A DNA stretch of 64,000 nucleotides, from assembly GCA_000751555.1 (NCBI GenBank), contig CCEZ01000049.1, positions 1-64,000 on the forward strand, given 5' to 3'. Below are positions 45,531 to 55,233 of this stretch, in pieces (within the stretch, counting starts at the first letter, position 1; each line of letters begins with the position of its first letter). This DNA is from Anaerosalibacter massiliensis (GTDB lineage: Bacteria; Bacillota; Clostridia; Tissierellales; Sporanaerobacteraceae). Position numbers and translations under genes: made by a program. The notes beneath the pieces were generated by a model. The model saw nothing but the letters and a program-made list of their open reading frames with translations, had not been told where the DNA came from and did no database searches.

Positions 45531-46344
45531 AAAATATACTTCCTACTTCCTTCATATCTACTAGATCTTCTCTATAGTCCATATCTTCTGGATTTAAGCT
45601 ATTTATGACTACTCCTCCAGAGGAACCAGTTGAATGTATATATTTATCATTGCCAATATACATAGTTATATGTCCTGGATAATATATTAAATCTCCAGAT
45701 CTCATATTCTCTCTACTAATTTTTTTCACACTATATCCTTCTTTTATCTCAGAATCCCTATATATAACAATTCCATTTATCAAATAAGAAATTGAACAAA
45801 GTCCTGAACAATCTATTCCTAATGGACTTTTGCCACCCCATCTATATTGGGTGCCTAAATAAGATAGAGCAGTATTTACAACATTCTTTCTAAGTATTTC
45901 TTCATTAACCTTTTTTCCATTTCTTATTCTCTCAACTGTCCACTCTTTTCTAATCCAACCTTTTTCTCCATCTGGAAATAATACTTCCACCCAATTATCT
46001 ACCTTTTCTCCTGAAAGTTTTATTATAGAGCCCTTTGTTAATTGCTTTATAGGATAACTTTGGTACTTTGGTTCTTTAAGCACATCTACTACTTTCCAAT
46101 CTATAACATAATTCGCTTCTTTATCCCATTTTAATCCTTCTTCATCATATAAATATAAATCATTTTTATTTATATATCCATTATAATTATAACTAGTTTC
46201 AACATAATACCATCCATTACTTTTTTCTTCTAACAATTTAACTGTCATGCCAAATAAAATTTCATCAGCTAGTTCTGACTCTAGATTAGATTTACTTCTT
46301 ATAGATACTACTCCATTTTTTGCAATGCCATAATTTAATACCAT
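45529..46344 (-). CDS. NlpC/P60 peptidase with SH3 domains (YkfC-like)
   Basis: The 271-aa protein has two SH3b-like domains (about residues 5-145) and a C40 peptidase domain with the Cys in GIDCSGLCS, His in GHITMYIG and a third His in YIHSTG. It lacks a signal peptide, so it is probably cytoplasmic, like YkfC, which cleaves gamma-D-glutamyl-diamino-acid bonds in imported muropeptides. Its ribosome site (GGGAGG) lies right after the end of a decayed Opp/Dpp ATPase gene. The dipeptide epimerase at 48582 would act on its product. Confidence 0.9.
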   Translation of the reverse strand: MVLNYGIAKNGVVSIRSKSNLESELADEILFGMTVKLLEEKSNGWYYVETSYNYNGYINKNDLYLYDEEGLKWDKEANYVIDWKVVDVLKEPKYQSYPIKQLTKGSIIKLSGEKVDNWVEVLFPDGEKGWIRKEWTVERIRNGKKVNEEILRKNVVNTALSYLGTQYRWGGKSPLGIDCSGLCSISYLINGIVIYRDSEIKEGYSVKKISRENMRSGDLIYYPGHITMYIGNDKYIHSTGSSGGVVINSLNPEDMDYREDLVDMKEVGSIF

Positions 46345-46357
46345 ATTTCTAACCTCC

Positions 46358-46572
46358 CTATAGTTGTAAAGCTGTTTTATATCCTAATATGATAAAATGG
46401 CAAACCCAATAATAGTCATTACCTAGATTTTTAAATTCTGGTTCAAGTTCTTTACAATATCTATTGCATATTTACGTCTAGTATGAAATATACACTCTGA
46501 TGGTGAATTCAGTAGACTTGATCCATCTCCTTCTAGTATTATTTCTTCTTTTTTAGCTCCTACTTCTGCTAA
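46358..46572 (-). pseudogene. C-terminal remnant of an oligopeptide ABC ATPase
   Basis: The minus strand encodes KKEEIILEGDGSSLLNSPSE and then CIFHTRRKYAIDIV, followed after a frame change by EPEFKNLGNDYYWVCHF and a stop at 46358-46360. This matches the C-terminal end of Opp/Dpp ATPases (consensus GD.PSP.NPP.GC.FHTRCP.A...C......VACH). Upstream parts and Walker motifs are gone. It explains the 365-bp gap before the NlpC/P60 gene, and suggests that a muropeptide/dipeptide importer was once part of this cluster, as in Bacillus dpp-ykf. Confidence 0.75.
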
Positions 46573-46709
46573 CTATTTCAAAATTTAATCTTAGATTTTT
46601 CCCATTATTCGCACTATTTTAGTGTTGCTTATTCTTAAATCATCTATTTTACTATAAAGTAGTCTCTTTTAACTATTCCTCAAAAAAGGTATTTTTCCAG
46701 GATTTTATA

Positions 46710-48569
46710 CTAATTATTTATATTATATTTTTTTATTTTTTCGTAAAATGTAGTTTTACCTATACCTAAAGCTTTCATTGCTTTTTTCTTATCCCCTTCA
46801 TAGTATTCTAAAGCCTTCTTAATAGCCCTTTCTTCAAATTTCTGTGTAGATTTCTTTAAGGGTAATATCTCATCATTTAAATCTTCACTTTTATTTTTTG
46901 TTCTAATTGTTAAATGTTTAGACAGAATAGTATTTTCTTCTGATAAATTAGCAGCTCTTTCTAATATGTTTTCAAGCTCCCTTACATTTCCAGGCCAACT
47001 ATGTTTTAATAAAATATTTAAAGATTCTGCTGATATTCTTTTGTTCTTACATCCAACTTTTTTACATATTTTAGGTAATATGGATTTTACCAATGGGTAT
47101 ATATCCTCTTTTCTATCCCTTAAAGGAGGAACCCAAATAGGAAATACATTGATTCTATAGTATAAATCTTCTCTGAATCTTCCCTCTATCATCTCTTCTT
47201 CTAAATTTTTATTAGTAGCGGATATTATCCTTAAATCTACCTTGACCTTTTCTTGACCTCCTACTTTATAAAAACTTCCATCTTGGAGTACTTGCAATAG
47301 TTTAACCTGTAAACTGGGTGATATTTCTCCAATTTCATCAAGAAATATAGTTCCTCCATTAGCTAATTCAAAGAAACCTTTTTTTCCATAATTACTTGCT
47401 CCTGTAAAAGCACCTTTTTCATAGCCAAATAATTCAGATTCAAGAAGATTTTCTGGAATTGCACCGCAATTTACATGAATAAATGGTTTGTCTTTTTTAG
47501 AACTATTGTCGTGAATAGCCCTAGCTAAAAGGTTTTTTCCCGTACCACTTTCACCTAGTATAAGGACTGTAGAATTAGTTTTAGACGCCTTTAAAGCTAA
47601 TTTCTTTACATAATTCATTTCTTTACTTTCTCCAATTATGTTAGGAAAAGCTTCCACAATCTCTCTTTCTTCATCTAATTTTCTCTCCATCTTTTCAAGA
47701 TTTGATAAGGCTTCATCTCTTTCTTTTAAAGCTCTTTTAATTTCAGAGATATCCTCTACTTTCAATGCAGCACCTAATCTTTTTTCACCTTGGTTAACTG
47801 GAAGTAAGGTACAAATAGTGGGAAACCCATTTATTTCTTTAAATTCATTCACATAACTTATATTTTTTCCTTTTCCAGCTTCATAAAATTCTTTAATTGT
47901 AGAACCTGATTTATGAATTTCAAATATATTTTTCCCTATTACATTTAATAATTCTGAATTCTCACCTTTTGCTCTATAGCTTTTTCCTTCCAATATCTCA
48001 TTTACACTTTCGCCCTTTGCAGTATACCCTTGTGCTTGATAAAACTTCATTCTTTTTGTTTGACCATCTAGTATAACCATATGACCTATATAATTTATAT
48101 AGGTCATAGTATATTTCTCACTATCAACTTCAATAGTTATTATCTTATTTACAAAATCCACTACAACTCCTATTTCTACTCCTAAAAAACTTGTATTCAT
48201 TTTTAAAGTATCAGTAATGTCTTTGCTTTTTCGATAAAGATATACTGGCTTTATATCCTTATTTCCATATACTCCTACTACAATTAGTGCATCTCCTTTT
48301 TCAATATTTTCATCTTCTATTCCTATATATTTTAACGATGAAGAAGTAAGGTTTCCATCATCTTTACCTATAGCATTATCTCCTATTATGACTATGTCTC
48401 CATTTTCTATTTGTCCTGATTTATGGCTTATTTGTTGATTGTGTAAAATGCCAAAAATATCCTTAGCTTTATTATTATATACCTGTATGATACCATTATT
48501 ATCTATAACTATAAATCCTTCAGACATCATATTTGTAAACATTTCTACATAGTCATATTCATTAAGCAT
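46710..48569 (-). CDS. Sigma-54-dependent activator with PAS domain
   Basis: The 619-aa protein has an N-terminal PAS domain ([19 protein letters not shown]), a middle sensor region including a second PAS-like segment (about residues 180-280), an AAA+ domain (Walker [24 protein letters not shown]) and a Fis-type HTH ([18 protein letters not shown]). ATG at 48569 with AAAGGGTG upstream is preferred over a GTG at 48578. It follows the dipeptide epimerase by 12 nt and precedes the decayed transporter, so it probably controls muropeptide use. No convincing -24/-12 promoter was found nearby. Confidence 0.88.
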   Translation of the reverse strand: MLNEYDYVEMFTNMMSEGFIVIDNNGIIQVYNNKAKDIFGILHNQQISHKSGQIENGDIVIIGDNAIGKDDGNLTSSSLKYIGIEDENIEKGDALIVVGVYGNKDIKPVYLYRKSKDITDTLKMNTSFLGVEIGVVVDFVNKIITIEVDSEKYTMTYINYIGHMVILDGQTKRMKFYQAQGYTAKGESVNEILEGKSYRAKGENSELLNVIGKNIFEIHKSGSTIKEFYEAGKGKNISYVNEFKEINGFPTICTLLPVNQGEKRLGAALKVEDISEIKRALKERDEALSNLEKMERKLDEEREIVEAFPNIIGESKEMNYVKKLALKASKTNSTVLILGESGTGKNLLARAIHDNSSKKDKPFIHVNCGAIPENLLESELFGYEKGAFTGASNYGKKGFFELANGGTIFLDEIGEISPSLQVKLLQVLQDGSFYKVGGQEKVKVDLRIISATNKNLEEEMIEGRFREDLYYRINVFPIWVPPLRDRKEDIYPLVKSILPKICKKVGCKNKRISAESLNILLKHSWPGNVRELENILERAANLSEENTILSKHLTIRTKNKSEDLNDEILPLKKSTQKFEERAIKKALEYYEGDKKKAMKALGIGKTTFYEKIKKYNINN

Positions 48570-48581
48570 TCTTCTCACCCT

Positions 48582-49670
48582 TTAATCATAAATAATGTTT
48601 CCTATTTTTCTAAAACCAAATCCTAAATCATCCTCTAATACTATTAAAGATTCTTTGTAAATAGCTCCTCCATCTACTGGATCTTCTGCACATAGGTTTG
48701 GAGCATCTAAATCAAATTTAGTTATAATACTCTTTCCACCAGCTAAATGACAAGCAGCTGTAAGTCCGATTTTGCTCTCCATCATACAACCAAGCATGCA
48801 TTCCATTTCATAAATCTCTGCAAGATTACATATTTTTATTGCATTATGAATTCCACCAGTTTTCATTAGTTTTATATTTACCAAATCAGCTGCTCTGTTT
48901 ATAATTATATTTACTGCATCTTGAGGAGAAAATACGCTTTCATCAGCCATAACTGGAGTGTCTATATTATCTGTTACATATTTAAGCCCTTCAATATCAT
49001 AAGCCTTTACAGGTTGTTCTACTAACTCTATATCAAGGCCTTTGTCTTCCATCATTCTCATTACTCTTACTGCTTCTTTTGGAGTCCAACCTTGATTTGC
49101 ATCTATTCTTATATTTACTTTGTTTCCTACAGCTTTTCTTATAGTTTCAAGCCTTAGAAGATCTACCTTCCAATCCTTACCAACCTTTACTTTAATAGTT
49201 TTGTATCCTCTATCAAGGGCATCTACACTGTCTTGTGCCATTTCTTCAGGATCGTTTACACTTACAGTTATATCTGTAGTTATTTTATTTCTATATCCAC
49301 CTAATAATTTGTATACAGTAGTATTATATAGTTGTCCATATAAGTCATATATAGCCATATCCACAGCAGCTTTAGGACTTGAATTATTTACTAAAGAATT
49401 ATCAATTCTATTCATTATCTCTTCAATATTTTCTATATCCATCCCTATTAAGCTTGGCCTTATATGTTCCATAATTGCCCATTTAATAGAACCCATAGTA
49501 TCTCCTGTTATTACTGGGGTTATAGCTGCTTCTCCATATCCTACATTTCCAGTATCAGTCTCTATTCTAACTATTGCATTCTCTATAGTATATACTTCCC
49601 TTAAAGCTGTTCTAAAAGGTTTTTTCAAGGGTATTTTAATTTCCCCTACTTGAATATCACGAATTTTCAT
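48582..49670 (-). CDS. Dipeptide epimerase (L-Ala-D/L-Glu type)
   Basis: The 362-aa enolase-superfamily enzyme has KVKVGKD (KxK motif), IDANQGW, VEQP and ADES (metal-binding Asp/Glu) and NIKLMKTGG (second catalytic Lys). It epimerises L-Ala-D-Glu from muropeptides so that it can be hydrolysed. ATG at 49670 is preferred because GGAGGG precedes it; longer ORFs start in non-coding sequence. It lies next to the glutaminase and the sigma-54 activator. Substrate assignment is by family and context; related epimerases with other dipeptides exist. Confidence 0.87.
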   Translation of the reverse strand: MKIRDIQVGEIKIPLKKPFRTALREVYTIENAIVRIETDTGNVGYGEAAITPVITGDTMGSIKWAIMEHIRPSLIGMDIENIEEIMNRIDNSLVNNSSPKAAVDMAIYDLYGQLYNTTVYKLLGGYRNKITTDITVSVNDPEEMAQDSVDALDRGYKTIKVKVGKDWKVDLLRLETIRKAVGNKVNIRIDANQGWTPKEAVRVMRMMEDKGLDIELVEQPVKAYDIEGLKYVTDNIDTPVMADESVFSPQDAVNIIINRAADLVNIKLMKTGGIHNAIKICNLAEIYEMECMLGCMMESKIGLTAACHLAGGKSIITKFDLDAPNLCAEDPVDGGAIYKESLIVLEDDLGFGFRKIGNIIYD

Positions 49671-49747
49671 TAAAACCCTCCTCAATATATCATTAAGTAA
49701 ATTATACCATCTTAAAAATTTTGTGCAATGAATTAGAATAAAACTTG

Positions 49748-50665
49748 TCAAAATATGCTTAAATTTAGTTTTTTAGACAAATCCTCTAAAACTTCATATC
49801 CTGCTACTGAATTTCCTTTTTCATCTAATGAAGGTCCATATATTCCAATTCCCATCCTATGAGGTACAGAAGCCATGATTCCACCTGAAACACCACTCTT
49901 TGCTGGAATGCCTACTCTAATCGCAAATTCTCCACTAAAATCATACATTCCACAAGTTACCATAAGAGTTTTAACGATTCTTGCAATATAATCTGTAGTA
50001 ATAGCTTCACCAGTTTTTAAAATTTTTCCTCTATTGGCTAGAAAAAGCCCAATATTTGCTATATCTATACAATCTACTTCAATAGAACATTGTTTAAAAT
50101 AAATATCCAATATTTCTTCTACATCACCTTCTAAAATCCCCATATCTTTTAGTAAATAAGCCATTGCTACATTTTTATTTCCTGTTTCCTTTTCAGATAA
50201 ATACACCTCTTCGTTTAAATTTAATTTGTTATTACAAGTTGTTTTTCTAAAAAAGTTTAAAATTCTTTCAAATTTTTCTTCAGAACTTTCACCCTTAATA
50301 AGAGAAGTAACAACTATGGCTCCAGCATTTATCATAGGATTTAAAGGCTTATATACATCTGGCATTTCTAATTTATACATAGAATTAAAAGCATCTCCTG
50401 TAGGTTCCATCCCCACTTTACTAAATACTTTTTCTACTCCATTGTCCATAATAGCCAACATGAGTGATAAAGTTTTAGATATACTTTGAATGGTAAATTT
50501 AGTTTTATATTCACCAGAAGTGTATATATTTCCTTTCATATCTATAATACAAATGCCTAAGTCTTTTGAGTTAGCCTTTTTCAATGCTGGAATATAGTCT
50601 GCAACTTTCCCTTTTTTAGTCAAATGTCGATTCTTTTCAATTAATTCATCTAATAATTTTTTCAT
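49748..50665 (-). CDS. glsA: Glutaminase A
   Basis: This 305-aa serine-dependent glutaminase has the beta-lactamase-like fold, with SISK in FTIQSISKTLSLML carrying the catalytic Ser-Lys pair. Typical family stretches are PLNPMINAGAIVV and AIRVGIPAKSGVSGGI. It converts glutamine to glutamate plus ammonia. ATG at 50665 with GGAGTG upstream is chosen over a GTG at 50674. It stands 77 nt upstream of the epimerase on the same strand, so the two may be cotranscribed, linking glutamate metabolism with muropeptide use. Confidence 0.94.
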   Translation of the reverse strand: MKKLLDELIEKNRHLTKKGKVADYIPALKKANSKDLGICIIDMKGNIYTSGEYKTKFTIQSISKTLSLMLAIMDNGVEKVFSKVGMEPTGDAFNSMYKLEMPDVYKPLNPMINAGAIVVTSLIKGESSEEKFERILNFFRKTTCNNKLNLNEEVYLSEKETGNKNVAMAYLLKDMGILEGDVEEILDIYFKQCSIEVDCIDIANIGLFLANRGKILKTGEAITTDYIARIVKTLMVTCGMYDFSGEFAIRVGIPAKSGVSGGIMASVPHRMGIGIYGPSLDEKGNSVAGYEVLEDLSKKLNLSIF

Positions 50666-50690
50666 AAAATACACTCCTCACAATATATTT

Positions 50691-52346
50691 TTACTCGAAA
50701 CAACTATTGCCAATAAATTCTCTAAGAATTGAAGTTGGAGGTATTATAGATTCGTTTTTTACATCTTTAAAGTACTCTAAAAATTTAAGAAGTCTTTTAG
50801 CTTCAGAATAATATTCACTAGTTCTATCTATAGTCTTTAGTTGAGGCACTATATATTTTTTAAGTACAGACAACTCATATACTAATGAAGAATTAAACAT
50901 TATATCTGCTTCCTCTTGATAAGGAAATATGTTTTTTTCCTCTCCTCTTCTTACTGATTCCCATAGTTTAAAAGTCCTTCTAATATCATTCCCCCTAAAT
51001 TTGCTATCTCTAACTATTCTCCTTATAATTCTTGTATCAGTTGTAGGTATTCTATTGTGAGCATCCACATTTAATTGAGTTAGAGCACTTACATATATCT
51101 TAAATTTATTCTTTTCTGGAATAGCTTTAGTAAGTTCTGAATTCAAACAGTGAATCCCTTCGACTATTATAGGATGTTCTTCATCAACTTTTACAATTTT
51201 CCCTGAATGTTCTCTTATGCCTTCTACAAAATTGAACTTTGGCAATTCTACCTCTTCACCTTCTAGCAGTTTAATTAAATCTTCATTAAACAACTTAATA
51301 TCAATAGCTTCTAAAGACTCAAAATCATATTCTCCAAATTCATCCTTAGGCGTATCTTCTCTGTTTACAAAATAATCATCTACCGATATAGATATTGGTC
51401 GTTTTCCATTGACCTTAAGCTGTACTGCTAATCTATGGGAAAAAGTAGTTTTCCCTGAAGATGAAGGCCCAGCTACTAATATAACATTTACATTATCATC
51501 TTCACATATTGCATCTGCTATATTAGCGATTTTTTTCTCATGCAAAGCTTCTGATACTCTAATAACTTCATCAATAGAGCCATCCACTACCTTGTCATTT
51601 AAGCTTCCTATATAACCTAGATTTAGAATATCAACCCAATCTTCTGCTTCTTTAAAAACTCTTGCTAGTTGTCTTGGTTCTACAAATTCTGGAACTACGA
51701 ATCTGTTTTTTTCAGATGGTGGAAAAAGTATAGCTCCAGGATAATAGTATTTTAAGTCAAACATTTGTATATATCCTGTAGACGGAGCCAAATATCCATA
51801 AAAACTATCTATATGATCATCTATTTTATATATATGTATTTCATCCTTCTCTACATGTTTATAGAGATTCACCTTGTCCATATAACCCTTTTCTTTAAAT
51901 AATTTAATTGCATCCTTTTTTTTGATTTTTTCCCTTAAAATAGGTTTGTCCTCTTTTATTATTTCTTCCATTTTTTCTTTTATCATTCTTATTTCTTTAA
52001 AATTTATAGATTTACTTTTCTTAATTTCTGTATAAAGTCCTTCACCTAAAGAATGTTCAATGTTTACATTAGCATCTGGAAACAACTCTTCACATGCCTT
52101 TATATATACAACAGTTAAAGTTCTTGTATATATCTTATATCCGTCCTTATCACTAATATCTATGAATTTTATTCTTTTTCCTTCTTCCGCTATATCTGTT
52201 AAAAGAAAAATTTCGTTATCTATTCTAGCTCCTAAATATTTTTTATGTTCTTCTTTATATACTAACTTTGCTACTTCTTCCAACGTAGAACCTTTGTCTA
52301 CTGTTTTTTCTCCTATTCCTTCTATATATAATTTTATTTTGCTCAT
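50691..52346 (-). CDS. Nucleoside (uridine) kinase with threonyl-tRNA synthetase-like N terminus
   Basis: The 551-aa protein fuses a TGS-like domain (about 1-65), a ThrRS second-additional-domain-like region (about 70-260, with HSLGEGLYTEIKK) and a uridine-kinase-like P-loop domain (Walker A AGPSSSGKTT, VDDYFVNRED, EGIHCLN). Such fusions are common in Clostridia and are annotated as nucleoside kinases. Whether the synthetase-like part has any RNA function is unknown. It is a single gene with GGGGGAAT before the ATG. Confidence 0.88.
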   Translation of the reverse strand: MSKIKLYIEGIGEKTVDKGSTLEEVAKLVYKEEHKKYLGARIDNEIFLLTDIAEEGKRIKFIDISDKDGYKIYTRTLTVVYIKACEELFPDANVNIEHSLGEGLYTEIKKSKSINFKEIRMIKEKMEEIIKEDKPILREKIKKKDAIKLFKEKGYMDKVNLYKHVEKDEIHIYKIDDHIDSFYGYLAPSTGYIQMFDLKYYYPGAILFPPSEKNRFVVPEFVEPRQLARVFKEAEDWVDILNLGYIGSLNDKVVDGSIDEVIRVSEALHEKKIANIADAICEDDNVNVILVAGPSSSGKTTFSHRLAVQLKVNGKRPISISVDDYFVNREDTPKDEFGEYDFESLEAIDIKLFNEDLIKLLEGEEVELPKFNFVEGIREHSGKIVKVDEEHPIIVEGIHCLNSELTKAIPEKNKFKIYVSALTQLNVDAHNRIPTTDTRIIRRIVRDSKFRGNDIRRTFKLWESVRRGEEKNIFPYQEEADIMFNSSLVYELSVLKKYIVPQLKTIDRTSEYYSEAKRLLKFLEYFKDVKNESIIPPTSILREFIGNSCFE

Positions 52347-52423
52347 ATTTATTCCCCCTATTAAGACTTTAACTATATTATACTTATTATATATTAATAT
52401 AGAACAATAAACTACTTATCATA

Positions 52424-52453
52424 AAAAATAGCAGAGTTGCCTCCGCTATTTTT
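52424..52453 (-). terminator. Terminator of the CBS-domain gene
   Basis: AAAAATAGCAGAG (52424-52436) and CTCCGCTATTTTT (52441-52453) form a 13-bp stem with one G-U pair and a 4-nt loop. The T-run is on the minus strand, directly after the stop codon. Confidence 0.9.
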
Positions 52454-52882
52454 CTATATATTAGGTTTACTTGGTTCTGATATACTAGATAATGCATCTC
52501 CTGCTTCATTTACAAAATTATCTCTTACTGCTACATCTCCTATAGCCAAAATCCCTACTAAAGTTCCATTGTCTACTACTGGTAAACGTCTTATTTGATG
52601 TTGTGACATGAGTTTTGTAGCTTCATCAAGATCTGTATCTGATGAAACAGAAATTGGATTTTTAGTCATTACATCTTTTATTGTATGATTTTCACCTTTT
52701 CCTTGGGATAAGCCTCTTACTACAATATCCCTATCTGTTACAATGCCTAAAAGCCTATTATTAAGATCGCAAACAGGAATACTTCCAATATTTAAATCCT
52801 TCATTTCATTTGCTATATATTCTATGGTACTATCTTCTCTTGCTATTTTAACTTCTCTAGTCATTGCATCTTTAACTTTCAA
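52454..52882 (-). CDS. CBS-domain pair protein
   Basis: The 142-aa protein consists of two CBS motifs: GSIPVCDLNNRLLGIVTDRDIV at about 32-53 and RRLPVVDNGTLVGILAIGDVAV at about 98-119. Such stand-alone pairs bind adenine nucleotides and act as energy sensors or regulators. Start is TTG with AAAGGAG. Partner genes are not evident; it is monocistronic between two terminating regions. Confidence 0.9.
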   Translation of the reverse strand: MKVKDAMTREVKIAREDSTIEYIANEMKDLNIGSIPVCDLNNRLLGIVTDRDIVVRGLSQGKGENHTIKDVMTKNPISVSSDTDLDEATKLMSQHQIRRLPVVDNGTLVGILAIGDVAVRDNFVNEAGDALSSISEPSKPNI

Positions 52883-52948
52883 ACTACCATCTCCTTTATA
52901 ATTTATAATAGTTCAATATTAGGATATGTAGTTTGTTTTTTTTAATTC

Positions 52949-53917
52949 TTATTTAAATATCTTCTTTTCAATATCTTTTAAGATCTTAGGATATTCAGCA
53001 ATAAACTCCTTTCCATTTAAATAATCTAAATTTGATAGTCCATTGAACTTGACTTTATATGCATGTAGAAATTGATTTTTTAAACCATATTTTTCCTTAA
53101 ATATTTTATTTGTTTCTTTATCTCCATATTTTATATCTCCTAAAATAGGATGCCCAATAGACGAAAGATGTGCTCGGATTTGATGTGTTCTTCCAGTAAT
53201 TAAATCAATTTCTAACAAGGAAAATTTTCCATTTGTATACAATAATCTTATTTTTGTATAAATTTCTTTTCCCTCTTTAGTATTCTTGTTAATTATTTTT
53301 ACTGTATTGGTTTTTTCATCTTTTACTAGATATCCTTTAAGCAATATATCCTTATTAATTTCTCCTTTTACTACAGTCTTATAATATTTTTTTACTTTTC
53401 TATTTTTTATTCCTTCATTCATTTCCTTTAAAGCCTCATGATTTTTAGCTCCTATTATAATACCACTAGTATTTCTATCTAATCTATTGCAAATAGATGG
53501 AGTAAAAGTTTTCTCATATTCTGGATTATATTCCCCACTTTTATAAAGATAACTTATCATTCTATCAACTATATTGTTTTTATCATTTTCATCTGCTGAA
53601 TGAGACAATATTCCTTTAGCTTTATTCATTAGAATAATATTTTTATCTTCATATATTATTTTGGGAATAGATAAAGATGTATCAATAAATTTTTTCTTTT
53701 CCATAAATTTATTTAAAGTTTCATCAGCAATATAAAGTTGAATTTTATCTCCCTCTAGAATAATATTATCTGGTTTAACTCTTTTGTTATTGAGTTTAAT
53801 CCTCTTTTTTCTAATCATCTTGTATATAAAACTTTGGGGAGCTTTGGGTAAATATTTTTTAAAAAATTTATCAACTCTTTGATTGCTATCGTTCTTTTTT
53901 ACAATTAATTCCCTCAA
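52949..53917 (-). CDS. RluA-family 23S rRNA pseudouridine synthase
   Basis: The 322-aa protein has an N-terminal S4 RNA-binding domain (QRVDKFFKKYLP...KRIKLNNKRVKPD) and the RluA catalytic core. The catalytic Asp lies in NRLDRNTSGIII, and TGRTHQIRAHLSSIGHPILGD is the family signature. It modifies uridines in 23S rRNA; the exact position (RluC or RluD type) cannot be decided here. Start is TTG. Confidence 0.92.
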   Translation of the reverse strand: MRELIVKKNDSNQRVDKFFKKYLPKAPQSFIYKMIRKKRIKLNNKRVKPDNIILEGDKIQLYIADETLNKFMEKKKFIDTSLSIPKIIYEDKNIILMNKAKGILSHSADENDKNNIVDRMISYLYKSGEYNPEYEKTFTPSICNRLDRNTSGIIIGAKNHEALKEMNEGIKNRKVKKYYKTVVKGEINKDILLKGYLVKDEKTNTVKIINKNTKEGKEIYTKIRLLYTNGKFSLLEIDLITGRTHQIRAHLSSIGHPILGDIKYGDKETNKIFKEKYGLKNQFLHAYKVKFNGLSNLDYLNGKEFIAEYPKILKDIEKKIFK

Positions 53918-54039
53918 ATTTCTTTCACCTTTCTTCTTTCTATTTTTTTTTATTATGTTATAATAACATTATACACAAACCCTTAATAAAAACTCTACTC
54001 TATTTATCTATTGTATTGTAGAAAAAAGAGGTGAAAAAA

Positions 54040-54552
54040 GTGAAAAAATTTAGCGAGAAGCTAAAAGATTTCTTTTATGATGCTATTGACTACATATTAA
54101 TGGGAGTTATTATAGTAGCAGTTGCAGGTATCATAGGATGGAGACTAGATGTACTATTTGATGATGGTATTACTAAGGGGTCTCCTATAGGAAAAGAAAT
54201 CGAATCATCAAAAGATAAAAAAGTAGCTAGTCGAAATAGCACAAGCAACAAGAAATCGAAAACAGATGTGAAAAAGGAAGAGAAAAAAGAGGGCAAGAAA
54301 GAAGATAAAAAAGAAAATGATAAAAATGATGATAAATCGAAAAAAGAAGAACTAGTAAAAGTTAGCATCCCCAAAGGATCTGTTTCCGAAAATATTGCTG
54401 AAATTCTAAAAGATAATGGCCTTATAAAAGATGAATCTGAATTTATGGCCAAAGCTAAAGAGATGAATTTAGAGACAGGTTTAAAATATGGTGAATACGA
54501 AATAAATAAATCTTCTTCAATGGAAGATATTATTAAAAAATTAAGCAAATAA
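54040..54552 (+). CDS. MltG-like LysM-type domain protein, catalytic domain absent
   Basis: The 170-aa protein has one membrane helix near the N terminus (YILMGVIIVAVAGIIGW), a long Lys/Glu-rich linker (about residues 45-105) and a C-terminal SIPKGSVSENIAEILKDNGL segment that matches the LysM-like subdomain of endolytic transglycosylase MltG. The lytic catalytic domain is missing. It may be a shortened MltG relative that binds peptidoglycan. GTG at 54040 is chosen because AGAGGTG precedes it; an in-frame GTG at 54031 overlaps that site. It is one of few plus-strand genes. Confidence 0.72.
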   Translation: MKKFSEKLKDFFYDAIDYILMGVIIVAVAGIIGWRLDVLFDDGITKGSPIGKEIESSKDKKVASRNSTSNKKSKTDVKKEEKKEGKKEDKKENDKNDDKSKKEELVKVSIPKGSVSENIAEILKDNGLIKDESEFMAKAKEMNLETGLKYGEYEINKSSSMEDIIKKLSK

Positions 54553-54580
54553 AAATAGTAGCCTAGGCTACTATTTTTTT
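54551..54580. terminator. Bidirectional terminator
   Basis: A nearly uninterrupted palindrome centred on CCTAGG (AAAAATAGTAGCC / GGCTACTATTTTT) is followed by T-runs on both sides. It separates the convergent MltG-like and 54586-55137 genes. Confidence 0.92.
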
Positions 54581-54585
54581 ACTTC

Positions 54586-55137
54586 TTAATAAGTTTCATT
54601 TATATATTCATCTATTAACGAAACCTTTTTTCCTTCAATAAATATTCCTTCTTTTCTTAATATATCCAATAACCATTTGCTCTTAGAGTGAAATATAGCA
54701 TATTCATAATCTTTTAGTACTATTTCATAAAGTTTGTCTTTCAAAAATTTAGATTCCACTTTAATAAAATATGCTTCTATATTTTTAAAATCTAAAAACC
54801 TTAATAATTGCAATGTTGCCCTATCTTTTTCTCTATAATAATAATTGCCTTCGTTAAGATAATAAGTATAATACTTATCAGACTGACCTTCTCTTTTCAT
54901 ATCCTTAGCAAGCATAGTATAGTATTTAGCTAATACATTATAGTACTGATAATTGTACATACCTTTTTCATAACTATCTATTTGTGAAAAAGGTTTAACA
55001 TTCATTTGTTCAACAAAATCAAAATTGCCTTCTAAAAACTCTCTCTTACTTATATCTCCATTCTTATATTGGATTATAAGGGAGTTTCTATGGTCAAAAA
55101 AATTATCGAACAGACCTCTTCTCCTGCAATAAGCCAA
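54586..55137 (-). CDS. Conserved hypothetical protein, Tyr-rich
   Basis: The 183-aa protein is rich in Tyr, Lys and Asp (YNYQYYNVLAKYYTML, KYYTYYLNEGNYYY) and predicted mostly helical, with no signal peptide. I recognise no catalytic motif. It resembles small helical proteins of unknown function found in Clostridia but I cannot name the family with confidence. It shares only the bidirectional terminator with its convergent neighbour. Confidence 0.6.
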   Translation of the reverse strand: MAYCRRRGLFDNFFDHRNSLIIQYKNGDISKREFLEGNFDFVEQMNVKPFSQIDSYEKGMYNYQYYNVLAKYYTMLAKDMKREGQSDKYYTYYLNEGNYYYREKDRATLQLLRFLDFKNIEAYFIKVESKFLKDKLYEIVLKDYEYAIFHSKSKWLLDILRKEGIFIEGKKVSLIDEYINETY

Positions 55138-55233
55138 TTTTAAACACCCTATCTAATATCATATTTCTCAATTACTAATTATATTATATCATTAATTTAG
55201 AGATTTTGTTCATTTTAACGTTAATATTTTTTA

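Noticed and set aside
46371-46384. GG-N10-GC sigma-54-like spacing upstream of the NlpC/P60 gene
   Set aside because: The flanking bases fit neither the -24 nor the -12 element, and the stretch lies inside the decayed Opp ATPase frame.
49120-49653. Plus-strand 177-aa ORF
   Set aside because: It is fully antisense to the dipeptide epimerase gene, which has catalytic motifs and a ribosome site.
54090-54548. Minus-strand 152-aa ORF
   Set aside because: It is antisense to the MltG-like gene; its Ser/Phe runs reflect the Lys/Glu-rich linker codons on the other strand.
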